NCBI RefSeq assembly: GCF_036884655.1
Contig: NC_088340.1
Coordinates: 9,318,501 to 9,382,500 of the forward strand
Reading direction: 5' to 3'
From: Musa acuminata AAA Group
Taxonomy: Eukaryota > Streptophyta > Magnoliopsida > Zingiberales > Musaceae
Length of the DNA: 64,000 nucleotides
Shown: one piece after another, positions 1 to 14,640 of the stretch
Layout: the number at the start of each line of letters is the position of its first letter
Numbering within the stretch: the first letter of the stretch is position 1
The notes under the pieces: model-generated
What the model was told of the DNA's origin: nothing
The model's database searches: none
What the model saw: only the letters and a program-made list of their open reading frames with translations
Position numbers and translations under genes: made by a program

Positions 1-1
1 G

Positions 2-100
2 GTCTTAGCTAAGCAGGAGCTCCTGGGAACCATGCTACCATCCACAGCTCTTGGCAACACATGGAACGAACCACCGATAGTGCTTCCAAGAGCGAACTAA
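2..100 (+). CDS. Possible C-terminal end of a plus-strand gene (partial)
   Basis: Frame 2 is open from the left edge to a TAA at 98-100, giving 32 residues that end in WNEPPIVLPRAN. The composition looks protein-like, but I do not recognise the family. On the minus strand a 36-codon ORF covers the same stretch, so the assignment is weak. If real, it is the last exon of a gene lying to the left, and the AT-rich DNA after it would be its 3' untranslated region. Confidence 0.25.
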   Translation, partial: VLAKQELLGTMLPSTALGNTWNEPPIVLPRAN

Positions 101-320
101 AAGACGTATGGGAACTCATCAAAGTCTTTCTGTGTCTCACTATCTCACACTTTCTTTAAGGAAAGAACACACTGATGCTTTATCCTTGGAGAAGATTCTA
201 TCAAAGAAAACATACACTCACTGTAATATACACACCATATCTATTAGCAGATTTCCTTCTCGTATATTTGCATGGTTATTGTAGAAGACTGTAATGCAGA
301 TGAAAGTGACTATTTCTCAC

Positions 321-355
<35 letters not shown>

Positions 356-1174
356 GGGTGAAAACTAAGGAGGTAGGGAGCAAGCCCTTTGTGTAGGGAG
401 ATGTGAGCAAGCTCAAGTCTATGGATGGAATTGCTTGTACTGGGAGGGGTAAGGCTCAAAGTTTCTGACATGAGGAAGAGCGAGAGAGAGAGAGAGTGAG
501 TGAGTGTGATGGGGAGGGAAAGGATCTTGCTCTGGTTTGCAGTAGTTGGTGGGGGTGTCGTTGACGGCAGGGTGGAGCGAGAGAGAGAGAGAGAGAGAGA
601 GAGGAAAGGGTGTGGGTTTTACAGGCGAAGCATTGTAGTATTCCTGCGGTATCAGAAAATTCACTGTGTTATGATGTTTTTAGTAATTTTTTTAAAAAAA
701 ATATTATAATGCGACATATTATTTTTATATAAATTTTTAAAGAATACCATATTTACAATTATTGTCAATAATACTAAACAAATATAATATGATATTTTTA
801 TATTATGTTATAGTATTTTTATAACGTAATACTAAAATATTATTATATAATATTTAACATTTTTATATTGTATTTTTAATATTACTGAAATATTATAATT
901 AGATCAATTCATCATATAATCGATCTATTGATAATATTAAAAAGAGATAAATGGTTAAAAAATTTATTATAAAAAATAAAAAAATGAGGGACATTTGCCA
1001 AGATAGATTTTTTTTTTTGGTTGAAAATTCGTCCCATCTTTATTTGCTATGAATCAGAAAATAAATAGATAAATAAATAAAGATGACCTGTCGTCGGGGT
1101 GGGTGATGAGAGAGAGGTCTCTCTCCTCTGGGGATTGTGTGTGTGTCAAGACATTCTTCCCACGCTCCATCGGG

Positions 1175-1220
1175 CACGTGGGAGACGACGATGTGACGTT
1201 GACGAGTCGCACACGTGTGC
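1175..1220. promoter_or_regulatory. ACGT-core elements: G-box/ABRE and a 12-bp palindrome
   Basis: A G-box CACGTG lies at 1175-1180 in the context GCACGTGGG, which also fits an ABRE core. A perfect 12-bp palindrome, GCACACGTGTGC, lies at 1209-1220, with a TGACGTTGACG stretch between them. bZIP and bHLH factors bind such cores in plants. No gene start could be placed next to them, so the target is unknown. Confidence 0.35.
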
Positions 1221-1654
1221 ATTGTGGCAGGAGACACAGCACGCGCTGTTGCGTCTCCCTTCGCTGCTTCAGGGAGCGCAGCAGCGCTGCTGCATTCAGT
1301 GGTCCGACCGAGTGGCCTCATCCCGTCTCCTGTTATTATTCCACGTCCAACACCCGACTCTGAGAGGAAGGAGTTATAGCATCCCCTCCTTCCTTCTCTT
1401 TCCTTCTACATAAATGTATTTGTTTGGTGTTGACGGATGATAGTTTGCATAGATATTTTTAATATTAATAATAAATTATGAGATCCAATCTTACATGACA
1501 TTATAGGATGAGATAATTGATATATTAGCTTCATTAAATCATATTAATTTTGTTAACTCTAAATTTAACTTCAAATATTTCACTAAAATCAGTAATAATT
1601 CACCTGACAGACATTTATAAATCAATTTTAATACCAATTCCATGAGACAAAACT

Positions 1655-1656
<2 letters not shown>

Positions 1657-1736
<80 letters not shown>
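1657..1736. repeat. (TA)40 microsatellite
   Basis: An uninterrupted TA dinucleotide run of 80 bp. ORFs reading Tyr-Ile repeats through it are artefacts. Confidence 0.95.
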
Positions 1737-1739
<3 letters not shown>

Positions 1740-1991
1740 ACTGAGCAGAAATTGAAAACACACACTCAAAACTTCAACCCTGACAGCAGAACTGACACAT
1801 ATAGAAAATGCCCAGTGAAAAATCTGCACGTATGATTTCCAATTCCGAACTATTATACATTCAGATCATGCCATGAGAGCTCAGTTTGATCTTTTAGGGT
1901 CTTCAAATACAACATGAAGGAGAAGGATTGTTATTCTTAGTTCTCATAAACATATTACACATCTCAGTTTGGGTTCGAGGTGGGGGTGCTG

Positions 1992-3985
<1,994 letters not shown>

Positions 3986-5117
3986 TTAGGCGTTTCCAAG
4001 ATATAAAAGCAAGCAGTTCATTTTTCAACTCGCCATGTATTAGATATGAGAGCTTTATGATATACTTGCTAGAAGAATCCTGGAAGTCAAAGATAAGTAA
4101 TATTGTTAAGTTTCCTCGAGTCAAAAGATACACACAAATTGATGGTTAGGCCTTCTTCTGCCTAACTAATGGTATTTGCGACACATAGAACACGACAGCA
4201 GGCATTTCGAGTACCATTATATGCCAGCACGCAAACATCCAGGCCATGCACAAACAAAAGAAATACTACCGATACAAAGATTTATGTCAATGGCCAATCG
4301 GAAAAAGCTCTTTTGTTGCATGCCCAAGATTTCTCAGATGTCAATACGTCGGCTTTACAAGGTCACCAATCACTAAACGCGCACATCGACCAGAAACATA
4401 TGTGGATAGAATATGCTGATTTTTAAGAATAAGGGAATAACTAATTTTGTCTACCCTTGGATCACCTCTCTCTATTCTGATGTCAAAAGTTTCAGTATTT
4501 GGATACAGAGGCTCAACATGGTCCGTAACCTATCTGGCCATGATGGTTCTACAATTATATTCTGACCTGTTGGAAGATTGTTATGTAGTAAACAAATCCG
4601 ATGGCGAGCTAGAATCATAGCTGCAGGCAAGCAACCAATGCATCAACTAGCTACCAAGGGAAAAAAGAGTCTGCTCACCAAGCATGTTCCTATACATCAA
4701 AGTCAAGAACTCCCCTCAGGTCCTAGGAATACTAGAGCCACATATTTACCAGAATAGGCCATATAACAAAAATCTTAACATCCGGGCATCATTCTTGAGC
4801 CAGAAAACCAAAACACAAAAAATGAATAGGCGATGTAACAAAAAACCGATCTTTAGTTCTGAAAACTAAGTAAAACAAAGAATAAACTTCATAAATGAGC
4901 AGGAAATCAAAAAGCCCTTGTTCTCGATGTAAAAGTCAACGAAATCTTTCGCTCATATCCGTTTGAACCCGTGGAACACAGGGTTAGTAAGACGATGAGC
5001 TACCTCGAAACAGATCAACGAGATCTAATTGTTACCCATGCGAAAAGCGGCGCAGATACGGCAGGGATCCATCTCTGAGCTAGTTTGCCCATCTAAACAA
5101 GAAAATTCTTCGAAACA

Positions 5118-5136
5118 GGGGGGGGGGGGGGGGGGG
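5118..5136. repeat. Poly-G tract (G19)
   Basis: A run of nineteen G on the plus strand inside the leader intron of the E2 gene, so it is C-rich in the transcript. It can be unstable in replication and in sequencing. Confidence 0.9.
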
Positions 5137-5250
5137 AAACAGGAAAAGCTCGACGGAAGAACAAAACAACGTCTATAGACCATTAAAATGTTCCGATTCG
5201 AGAAGAATTAAGCAGCGACTGTGAAGAAAAAAAGGAGGCGACCTGCTTAC

Positions 5251-5335
5251 AGATCGGAAGAGTTGGATCGATGCGAGCTCCACCGCCGGCTTTGACAAGG
5301 AACGAAAGAGGGAGAGAGAGAAGCGTGAAAAGGCG
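5251..5335 (-). promoter_or_regulatory. 5' untranslated exon and promoter-proximal region of the E2 gene
   Basis: On the minus strand this GC-rich and CT-rich stretch ends in a good donor (GATCT then GTAAGCAGG), the pattern of a plant leader exon followed by a leader intron. The upstream limit is a guess; no clear TATA box was found. Confidence 0.5.
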
Positions 5336-6187
5336 ACGGCGGTATAAGGAGAGTAGACGTCGTATCAGGTCACCTCCCGGTCACCGTTAAGCACAAGAGA
5401 ACCGTTATTATGTATTATACGGATAATATCGGGTAAAACTTAACGGTCATTATGTTTTGTAACGGTAAATGTGCGTTGGCAGTGACGGTAATTGCCAAAT
5501 GTGATGGTATTTTTATCTGGATAACGTTGACATGTGCATGACACGAATTCGAATTTAACCGGCGATTTTAATCGTACCTGTGTTCTTACGTCCTTCTGCG
5601 CTGGCGCCTGCCTGCGTCACCTACCCGTTCCGCGATTGGAAGGTTGCGTGGGACCATAGCGACAAGGTCGGTCAACGGCCAAAATAAATAAATAAATAAA
5701 TAAATAAAAAATATATATAGCTACTCTTTCCGATGACACCCGCATGGCGATTCTCTTGTAAACGGCGGGTCCCACACGAGCAATCTCCCGATGAAGGCAC
5801 TCAGAACAGATGGTGAGGCTAGAAAGAAGTACAATTGGTCCATCACACGTATCACTAAGGTGCACAGGAAGTCTCAAGGCATACGCGTACAGAATACAAG
5901 GCACCGGTGCACGAGCGTACCGACCTATACATGCATCACAGAGACAAAACTTGATTCGTGTCATTGTCCACTCAATTCATCAGCGACAGTAAACTTCTTT
6001 CGCTTTCGACCGAACCAACGAAACAAAGTAGGGTACCTATACATGCATTGCAGAGACAAAACTTCTTGCCCACAGAGGAAGTTCCACTTCTTACCGCAAC
6101 AGGGAACAATTTTGCTTACGTCGTGCAACCAAAAACAATGCCATCGGCATGTAGTCCCCTCGCCGCAGTCGTCTCCGGCACCGAGGC
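5336..6187. other. Spacer between E2 promoter and Sec14-nodulin 3' end
   Basis: No coding region is supported. A short imperfect direct repeat is seen (ACCTATACATGCAT followed by a shared AGAGACAAAACTT, near 5922-5952 and again near 6037-6064), together with an AAAT-rich microsatellite at about 5681-5712. The right part is probably the 3' untranslated region of the gene ending at 6188. Confidence 0.45.
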
Positions 6188-9100
6188 TCAACAAAACATT
6201 CTCTTCTGAATCAACAAAAAAGCAAGCTAATCATCAGAGAACAAAATTTTAGATGGATATTTTGAGTTTAAGTTGGAAAATTAGCTCTCACATTTCATCT
6301 CAAGTATAAGAGGATGATATGGGAAAAACTTAGCTAATCATCGAAGAGTAGTGTCGATGACATGCATCAAATTTATGGATGATACCACCATACATATTGA
6401 ACTATTATCACAAATAAATTGGTTGATAAAAATGTGCAGCTCCATATAAACCAATGAGAAAGTTTTATATGATTTGCACTTTAAGCGAAATAAAATATAT
6501 AACAAGATTTTACCTCAAGTTTCAAGTCCTGCAATGCATCTAACGACTCGGCAAATTCCAGTTGCTTCATGACCGTGGCATGCAATACCTGAAACAGATA
6601 TAATAATTAGAGATGCACTGACAAAACCAGGAATCATAAACCCCTACACAGAGCAGCAAGGTAATGAGTGCCAAATGCTACAACTTTGATATGGCTTGAA
6701 ACTAACAAGGTTCCTAAACTTTAAAAGTTCAAACTGAATATATTAGATCCAAATAAGAAGCCTAATAGACTCTCCTAGTTAACGCTATACAACATAATAG
6801 ACTGTCAAGGATGCCAAATAGGAGAGAGATACGAAAGATAAAAATCTCTTCCTAGAAAGGAATACCAAGTGAATAATGAACCCAACATCTAAGCATGTCT
6901 GCCCACAACTAGTTAGCTCTTCAGAAAAGATCCTTCAGTGACAGAAATTCTCTTTCAAATGTTTGCCATTGATACTTTTATGAAACAACAATTCCAATAA
7001 AGCATAGACAAAGACAAAGGATCTGAGAGAATTAAGGATATGCGAATTCACAAAAGGTAGTTTTCCTGTACATGAAATAATTTGATCCTTATTTATCATA
7101 TAGCAGAAAATGTCATTAAAATATATAACAAGTGCTAAAATCAATTGGACAGAAGCCCTAATTTATTCATTGAGAAAAAAACTTTTGATAGCAAGTTGTT
7201 CCAAGCATAGATACAAAGAAAAAGGGAGAAGATTATATATACAACAAAGACATGATTCCTATCTTGAATATACTAATATAACAGTATTATGGAGGTAGAT
7301 AGCAGGATGATATAAACTTACCCTTTTGGTCTTTTCTAGATCAAACTCAACATGCTTTATTCGATCCCAAGATTCAAGTAGCATATGCTCTTTCTCCGAA
7401 GGAATCTCAGCAGGCTTCTTGGTGAGCTCATCAAACGTCATTTCTAGCCTTTTAATCCGCTCCAAACAAGGACCCAAATGATCTTCAAGGTTTTTCACTG
7501 TTGAACTGTGCTGGACAGCCAAATTCTGAGTGTCTGAAGTACGGATGTTGCTCAATTTTCTCTTTCTAAAACCATCAACGTGAAAGAATAATAGAATTTT
7601 GACTAAGGAAGCTATTAATACTCTTGCAAACAATTGAAAAATCCCTTCTCCTGTATCCTCCTTGGTGACAGGGTGACTTGCCATGGTCAAACTATCTGAG
7701 AACAACAAATACAAATCAAGACTTTTGAAGACTAAGAGATGAGAATTTGTTGCCTAAACAAAAGGAAGATTCTCTATTGGAACAACCCAGCTTGCAATAC
7801 CATGTTGATTCGATGTTGAAAAGCCATACGATCTCTGTTCCTCGTATTTTATATCTTTTGTCTTTTCATAAGATTGTTCTCCTCTTCTAACACAATCCAT
7901 AGCCTTGTCGACCACAACAAAGTGTTCATCACAACTATAGTAAGCTGTTGAATCTCTTGCTCTGATCTGCATTTATCATTAAGAAACAATGGCATGGAGC
8001 AGTTGTGATATATCCCAAGGGGAACAAAAATCATCATCAAATAAACTAATATTATCTACCCTATCTTTTTAAGATAGTGATTAACATGCATTCACAAGAA
8101 CACCATAGTTGTGATGACCACTTTCTCATCATTCTCACTAAAAGAATTAATTAGGATATAATACAATTAGACGCAAACAAGGATACAAGAAAATGAAAAA
8201 GAAACCATAAATGACCTTTTTAGCAAATTTGAAAGACAGAAATTGACAGTTTAGAGAGTGATTTACTAATGTGAGCACCTCCAGAATTTAGTTGTTTTTT
8301 TTTCAAAGGTTATTGTGAAAAGAAGATATTAGCATATAAGAAGATTGTATGGAAGATGGTTTGTGCATAAACAAACCCTCTCCTCTTTTTCTCTTTGGTC
8401 CCTTTTCCATATTCAAATTACAAGGGTAGAATCCTTAATTTTAAAGGATTTATCAGGAAATTCTTTCAATTTCTCAGCAATGGGAAAAAATTCATTCTGA
8501 AATATCTCTAGTATCATGTATCATACATAGCATAATAGAAAAGAAAAGATGGCATTAGGTAATTATTTGTTGAAAAGATAAAACATTTTGCTCATGCTGC
8601 CCCTTTCAGATCACTTATTTCAGTTAGCTTTTCAAATGAACACTACATCAAGGTTGTTGACGATAGATTTTACAGAACCATTAGAATTTTCACTGGAAAA
8701 TTGAGAACTGCACTATAACAAAATAAAATACAACATGAGGTCTTCAAAACCAGGAGAGTGAAGAAATCTCACTTCTTCACGTACTGGAGCTAAACGGCTA
8801 TGCTCAACAGGTTTGAAAACAAGATCATCAACATCTGATCCAGATTCAAGTGTCCATGTATCGCTACTTCTTCCCTGACAATAACACAGACTCAAATATT
8901 TTACAGGAAGATCATTGCATAATGTAACTGCAAAAAGATAGGAATCAAAAAGATAGAACAGATGAAAAAAACACTTACCTTCAAAAAATATGACCCTACA
9001 AAAGCTTCATCTCCACCTGACATTCGTCTAGTATGCCTTAGTGAATCTGCTTCAGCATTATATGCAAGCTAAAATTTGAAAGATATTGGTCAGAACTTTT

Positions 9101-12100
9101 CCCCTGTTTTTCTTGTTTGATAGACGTAAAATAAAAAAAAGCAAATCCCTTCTGGTATCAAGGTATTCATCCAAACAGGACATTATCACATAAAGGAGGA
9201 TATATCTTTTAGAATTGCTAATTCAAGTTCGATTAGAAAACAGGTGACACTTCGAGCATGAAATCCTGAAATGTTCAAGACAAATGGTTTCATGCTTAAA
9301 GAAGACTAAGCGGAAAACCCAGTTTGGCTAATTGTATTCCTTGAACAAAAGGAAGCATCAATGCATGGGTCACAATGAATGGAATAAGAAAACTATCACT
9401 CAATCAGTTCATCCTCGTGGGATCAAAACGTTCAAATAGAATAGTTGGTTGCTCTATTAGTTGATCAAACCTAACCTAGTGGAATGACGGTGAATAAATG
9501 GGAATGTAAATGTCTACTTCAGTTAAGTGAACAAATTGTACCTTCATAATGTTAGGATCATTCCATGGTCCTTTATTAGACTTCAAACACCCACCTTCAA
9601 CAGAGCATGTACATGTACCACCTAAAAAATCTGGAAGTTGGCTGAAATGTGACAAACATATATAAGTTACTAAACCATAAAAAAAGAACCACCATCAAAA
9701 TCGACATCAATATCAAGAGAGTATAATATGCCCTTAACCTTGAGTCAATGATTTCAAGTAATGCACTCTGATATTTTGTTCCCAATACCTGCATGATAAA
9801 ATATTTATTCATGTATATTGTGGTCCAAATACCGGCAAAACAAATCCCTTTGCATGTCAGGACACTTACATGTATCTTTGCTGTTGTTTTTGGGTCAAGA
9901 AAACCCTTTACAGTGTTCCAGAGAAGCCTAAAGCCATGACCAGCATTGACAATAAACATCTGATGTAGAGTCTGCATTTTAACAAGTGGGGTATCTCTAT
10001 CTTAATACAAATGAATAAAAATAATGCAATGTTATTAGGATAAAGTCAAGTACCTCAGGGTAGTAATCTCCATCAATTTTTTGCATTTTAAGCAAGAGGT
10101 CTCTTGCTGTTTTGCCGAAATTCTTCAAACCCTGCACCAAAGAGAACGCATACTGATTCAGAGAAATCAACCCGAACGGCTTCTCACTTCCAGCACCTTG
10201 AACATCTCAGTATTTTATATAAACAACAATATATCTTCATCACAGTCTGCTTAAACAAGTCAAATCTGGAAAGGAACCACATACCACCCCATGCACATCC
10301 AAAATAGTCGTGGTTGAGTCAATGTGCCTTTTTGCTGCAATCGAACAAGCCGGAAACTTTTCATGTAGAGCTTTCTCAAACTCCTGGATATGAAATTTTA
10401 TGTACCGTTCTACTGTAGTGATGTGCATAAGCTTATTCGGCTCTACTTTCCCAAGCCTCTCAATGTAAACAGGTCTTCCCTCTTTATCAACTCCATGGTA
10501 GCCCTGAGGATAATGCTGTAAAACTTCTTCCAGCTCCACAAAGTTAAAATCCTTGCATCCAGTAGTGTTGTGCATTGTATATGTCAGCATTCACTGATAT
10601 AATTTTCATCTAGCTTAACAGAACACGTGACCTTCTAGATAATAATTCTTAACATAATTGAAAAATATAATAGAATTCCAAAAAGACAACTGAAGGAATA
10701 AAATATGGGTATCTGAACCAAGAACACTCTGCAATAAAAGTTAAACGACAAAAGGAAAATGGAGGTTATTCATATGTGCAGGATCCATAAGAGAAAAACA
10801 AGAGAAGTAGAACATTACAAACAATAGTTTCATCAGCTAGTATGGTTGCAAGGTTCAAAATGCTGACACGATTGTCATCAATTTGGCTTCCAACTTGTGC
10901 CCATAAGAAAAGCATTTCTATGTGGGTTTTATAGTACTATAACTTTTGTAACCTAAAGGATGTTTTCCAAGATCTGCAGAGTATCATAATATATTCTTCA
11001 ATAATTTCAAAATCATATAAACTCATATATCTAGTTCCAAGAGTAGAAGATCAATGTCTATATGAGAGCTAATTTGGCAGTAACTTTTGCGTAAGCAAAA
11101 GGAGATAATTCAAATTACATGTTAAAAGGTAAAATTGATGAATGAAAATTCCCTAAAAAGGAACTTAAATTAATCTATACAAAAAAAAAGTTCAAATAAT
11201 CAGTGTTATGACCCAACTGATTGGAAAAAATGATCATTCAAGTGCATAAATGCATGCGAATGAGAAAGTAATGAGCAGTTTCATTTCACGATAAAAAACA
11301 GCCTGGAATAATCTAATTCAAACATGAATTCCTCTTGTTTTTTCTTTTATGTAAAAATTATCTCAATGCAATTTTGTTGGATCTCAACTGGTCTTGTGGC
11401 ACTAAAATCTCTCAGAGCCATTGCAAGGCAAGACACTCTTGGCACAATAACAGGGAAGAACAACATGACCCACAATAATATGGGGTATGTGTGCGGTTAA
11501 GTTATACTGTGTTTACTCCTGCAAGCATAAACTCTGGTCACCCAGGTTGTGAAGAAGCAACCTTACCCAGGTCACCCAGTACACAAGTGGCAAAATATGA
11601 ACCTCAAAATAGCATCTGTACTGAACCTATTTAAATATGACAAACTTTTTTTCTTTTGAAAAATCAGCAGCAAATAGATATCTGATATTACTATCTTTAG
11701 TTGCACATATGATATCTAACTAGCTTAATATGGCAACATACCTCCAAAATTGTGTCTGTTCCAAATTCTTTTCTCCAATGAAGCATATCAGCCCACATTT
11801 GAACTGCTTTCTCATGCTCAAATTTTCTCGCTTTCAAAAATCTGCATCATGTAAGTTTGTCGGTAAGCAATCAGGAAAACCAAATACTGAAAAAGCAAGT
11901 TACCTAGAAAAACGAGCCATACAGAGTTACATTCCGGAAGCGCATATATTCTTCAATAAAATGCATCGACCCAATTGGATAAAAAATGCTTGCAGTTGGC
12001 TTAATACAGTTTTAAGTTAAATCCAACTAATTAAAGATATTCATAGCATGCTCAAGGACAGATTGTGACAGTTCAGGTAGCTAATAAGCCCAACAAAAAG

Positions 12101-12559
12101 TTTTTACAAAAGCACAAATACTATAACCAAAATCACAATTTCTGATGGTGAAAAACAACCTGAGCATCATATGATAGTCATCGTGTTTATCAGGCAATAA
12201 GTCCCTGGAAATTAGCTCCTTACGGAATGCATAGACTGCCCGTTCCTCTTCCACATCCCTGACATCCTCAATTGACACTGAAGAAGTCCTATGGACACTT
12301 CTCCTCTTCCCTCGTTTCCTGAGAGAGTGGGTGAATCGTGAAGAAGCATTTAATGCCTTTTTCTTTAGAGACCCGATGGTCAATCTTCTTCTTTCATCTT
12401 CCGAACTCTCCACATCTGATCTCTTTCCTTTTCTCTCCTCCCAAGCGTGCAGCCCTTCAAGACCTTCAACATGACAAACAGCAATAAGGTGGGTCTCTAG
12501 CAGCATTTCATAATCCAAAGAAACACAGAGACGTGAATTAGAACAGCCGTACCAGTCAT
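6188..12559 (-). CDS. Sec14-nodulin phosphatidylinositol/phosphatidylcholine transfer protein (SFH type)
   Basis: This protein moves phosphatidylinositol and phosphatidylcholine between membranes and supports phosphoinositide signalling. Proposed exons: 12553-12559, 12160-12463, 11742-11841, 10285-10551, 10054-10131, 9870-9971, 9739-9788, 9542-9641, 8979-9068, 8735-8874, 7801-7961, 7322-7695, 6514-6588 and 6188-6205, giving 621 residues with consistent phases. The N-terminus has the family block [11 protein letters not shown] then [12 protein letters not shown]. The CRAL-TRIO N domain (about 80-137) is followed by the lipid-binding domain (about 140-330) with [30 protein letters not shown] and STTTILDV. 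After that come [10 protein letters not shown] and [12 protein letters not shown], a hydrophobic stretch at about 487-504, and the nodulin-like tail with [19 protein letters not shown]. The family core is certain. The 7-bp first coding exon, the donor near 8732-8735 and the 18-bp last exon (KRMFC) are my models. Leader exons probably lie toward 13.1-13.5 kb. Confidence 0.9.
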
Positions 12560-13680
12560 TTTCGGGCAGCAGAGGCGGGACTCTGGTTGACCTTACCCTT
12601 CTGAAGAGATGGTCGTGGCGTTAATTATGCAAATATAGATCTTTATAGATCACCAGGAGCCTACGCCTCCATCTACTTAGGATCAGAGACAAAACAACAC
12701 AGGAGAGAATAAGTGTCATTACCGAAAGTCTCTGCACATATTAGCAAAACAAAAACAATAAAGAAGAGAAAACAATTACTATTGTTGCCGACAAACTTGC
12801 AATTCATCAGAACTATTGCAACTCTCATCAACCCCTACTCGTTTCTAATTGAGCGGATGAAATCATGAAACTGTGGACTGATTCATTCTGTAGCTTTAAA
12901 ACTAGGTAACTTGGAAAAAACAGAAGAAAATGCAAGTTGAGGTAGGAGAACCTAATCGCCTCGCCAAGTACATCAACAAATCAACAACTTTAAGACGCCA
13001 TTAGTAAAATAAGGAAAAACAGTACTTCTTTAAAGACAGCTAAAAAGAAAGAGACGACAGGTTAACGATCTTCACTTGTTCACATTCACAGAGTACCTAC
13101 TCTCAAGAAGAAGTCATCGATTCCACATCAAATTCTCCTTCGGAAAGAGCAATCAAGAAACCGTCAGAGAATTCCCTCATTCGATGCAAATCACGAGAGA
13201 GACGTACCCTCTTGCGGCGAGGAGAGGGCGATCCTTCGTCGCCGCCGGTCTCCAAATCTAGATCAGTAAGACAGATCACAAGATTCCCCACACCGATGGA
13301 ATCGAATAGGAAACCGGGAATCCTCACTCCAAATGGAACCTGTTCTTCTTGCAATTGGGATCGGGAGCGAAACACAAAGGCGGGTGTTAACGGCGATAAG
13401 AATCCACCGAGAAGGAAAACTAAAACCCAAATACACGAAATGAATCGCAAGATCCGCGGACTCCGCTCGCGCTCTCTCTCGTGGTGGTAAGAGTATTGAG
13501 TCAATGCGAAGCGTGCAAAAGGATCGCTTTCGGCTGGATCTCGACGTGGACTCCGGTGAAAAGAACAGATCGGCGATTCTTGGAAAAGACTACGGCGCGA
13601 GATTCTTTTTCCTTTCCTTTTCTTCCAATTGCTTTGGCGACTTTTAAGGCAGAGCGCCGCGTTTGACTTGGCTCGAGAAA
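12560..13680 (-). promoter_or_regulatory. Probable 5' untranslated region and promoter of the Sec14-nodulin gene
   Basis: A GC-rich stretch at about 13100-13660 precedes the gene and resembles a leader exon region with CT-rich sequence on the minus strand. Between 12600 and 13080 the DNA is AT-rich and intron-like. A 133-residue minus ORF at 13103-13504 has no recognisable family features and is treated as untranslated sequence. Confidence 0.4.
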
Positions 13681-14640
13681 TGGAACGAATAAGCGACTCT
13701 TGCGTTCAATAACAGTAATATAATATTTCTAATTAATATTATTAAGTGATCGGAACTTTATCTATATACAAATAAATATATAGAGATATTTTTTTACCGG
13801 TATATGTAATATTATTTTTCTATCGGCGTGCGACGAGGAAACGGGGACTTGCTTCTCTCATCGGCGTGCGACGAGGAAACGGGACCCAGGCGCGCGTGCT
13901 GTGGCCCCTGCTCGAAGAGACGTCCGCACGCTTTCCCCTCCCGTTGAATGCGGATAGGCTGTCTCGCCCGAGGCAGGATTCCGGAGGAAGAATCCCACCA
14001 CACAGGGAGCGCGGAGCAACGCAGCATTCGCAGCGTTCGGGATTCGTAGATTTTCCCGTACGCTGTTCGCACGCTTCCTTGCGTTCCGTTCGTCAGCCAA
14101 GGCGCGCTTTTTAACGACCACCTACACTCGAATGCCATCACCACTCACGCGCCCTTGGCCTGCTCCCACTCGCCGATTAAATCGTCACGCGATCTACGAA
14201 GCCTCGTTGCCGCCACCGTGAAATTATTCACCAATTCGTTTCGAGACCTACCCGATCCCCGGGACTTACCCTATGCGGGTGCCACCTGTGGGGCCCTCGC
14301 TACCTCCAGTGAAAATGCGGGTAGCTCGACTAGACGTCCACAGAGTAGTCGATCAACCGCTGTTCCATCTCGCCCGGTGAATATATATTAATAATAAATT
14401 AAAATTATATATGTTCATAATATTCTTATTTGACTCCACTAAAATGACATCGAAACATCAACTAACCTTACTTGCTATTATTAATTAAGATAAATAAAAA
14501 AAAGAAGATAAAATAAGACTGGAACATTAATCGAGCAGTCATATATTGATTCAAACTATGATTTATAGGTTTGATTTGAAGTTGTTATTATGATTCTCCT
14601 CATGACTGCTCAATGTCAATTCTGAGGTCCTGCTAGTCTG
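13681..14640. other. GC-rich spacer with a short direct repeat
   Basis: A 24-base segment beginning ATCGGCGTGCGACGAGG is present twice, at 13822 and 13860 (period 38). The block to about 14390 is GC-rich with several mid-sized ORFs on both strands, none resembling a known protein, and is flanked by AT-rich DNA. It could be a decayed promoter or mobile element. Confidence 0.35.

Larger units (their letters stand above)
101..1991. other. Intergenic spacer with microsatellites and a G-box cluster
   Basis: No gene is supported here. The stretch holds GA/CT microsatellites (about 321-356 and 579-602), a very AT-rich tract (about 670-1010), a GC-rich CT-containing block (about 1085-1400) with ACGT-core motifs, and a long TA run at 1657-1736. 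The last part, up to 1991, probably includes the 3' untranslated region of the E2 gene that follows on the minus strand. Confidence 0.6.
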
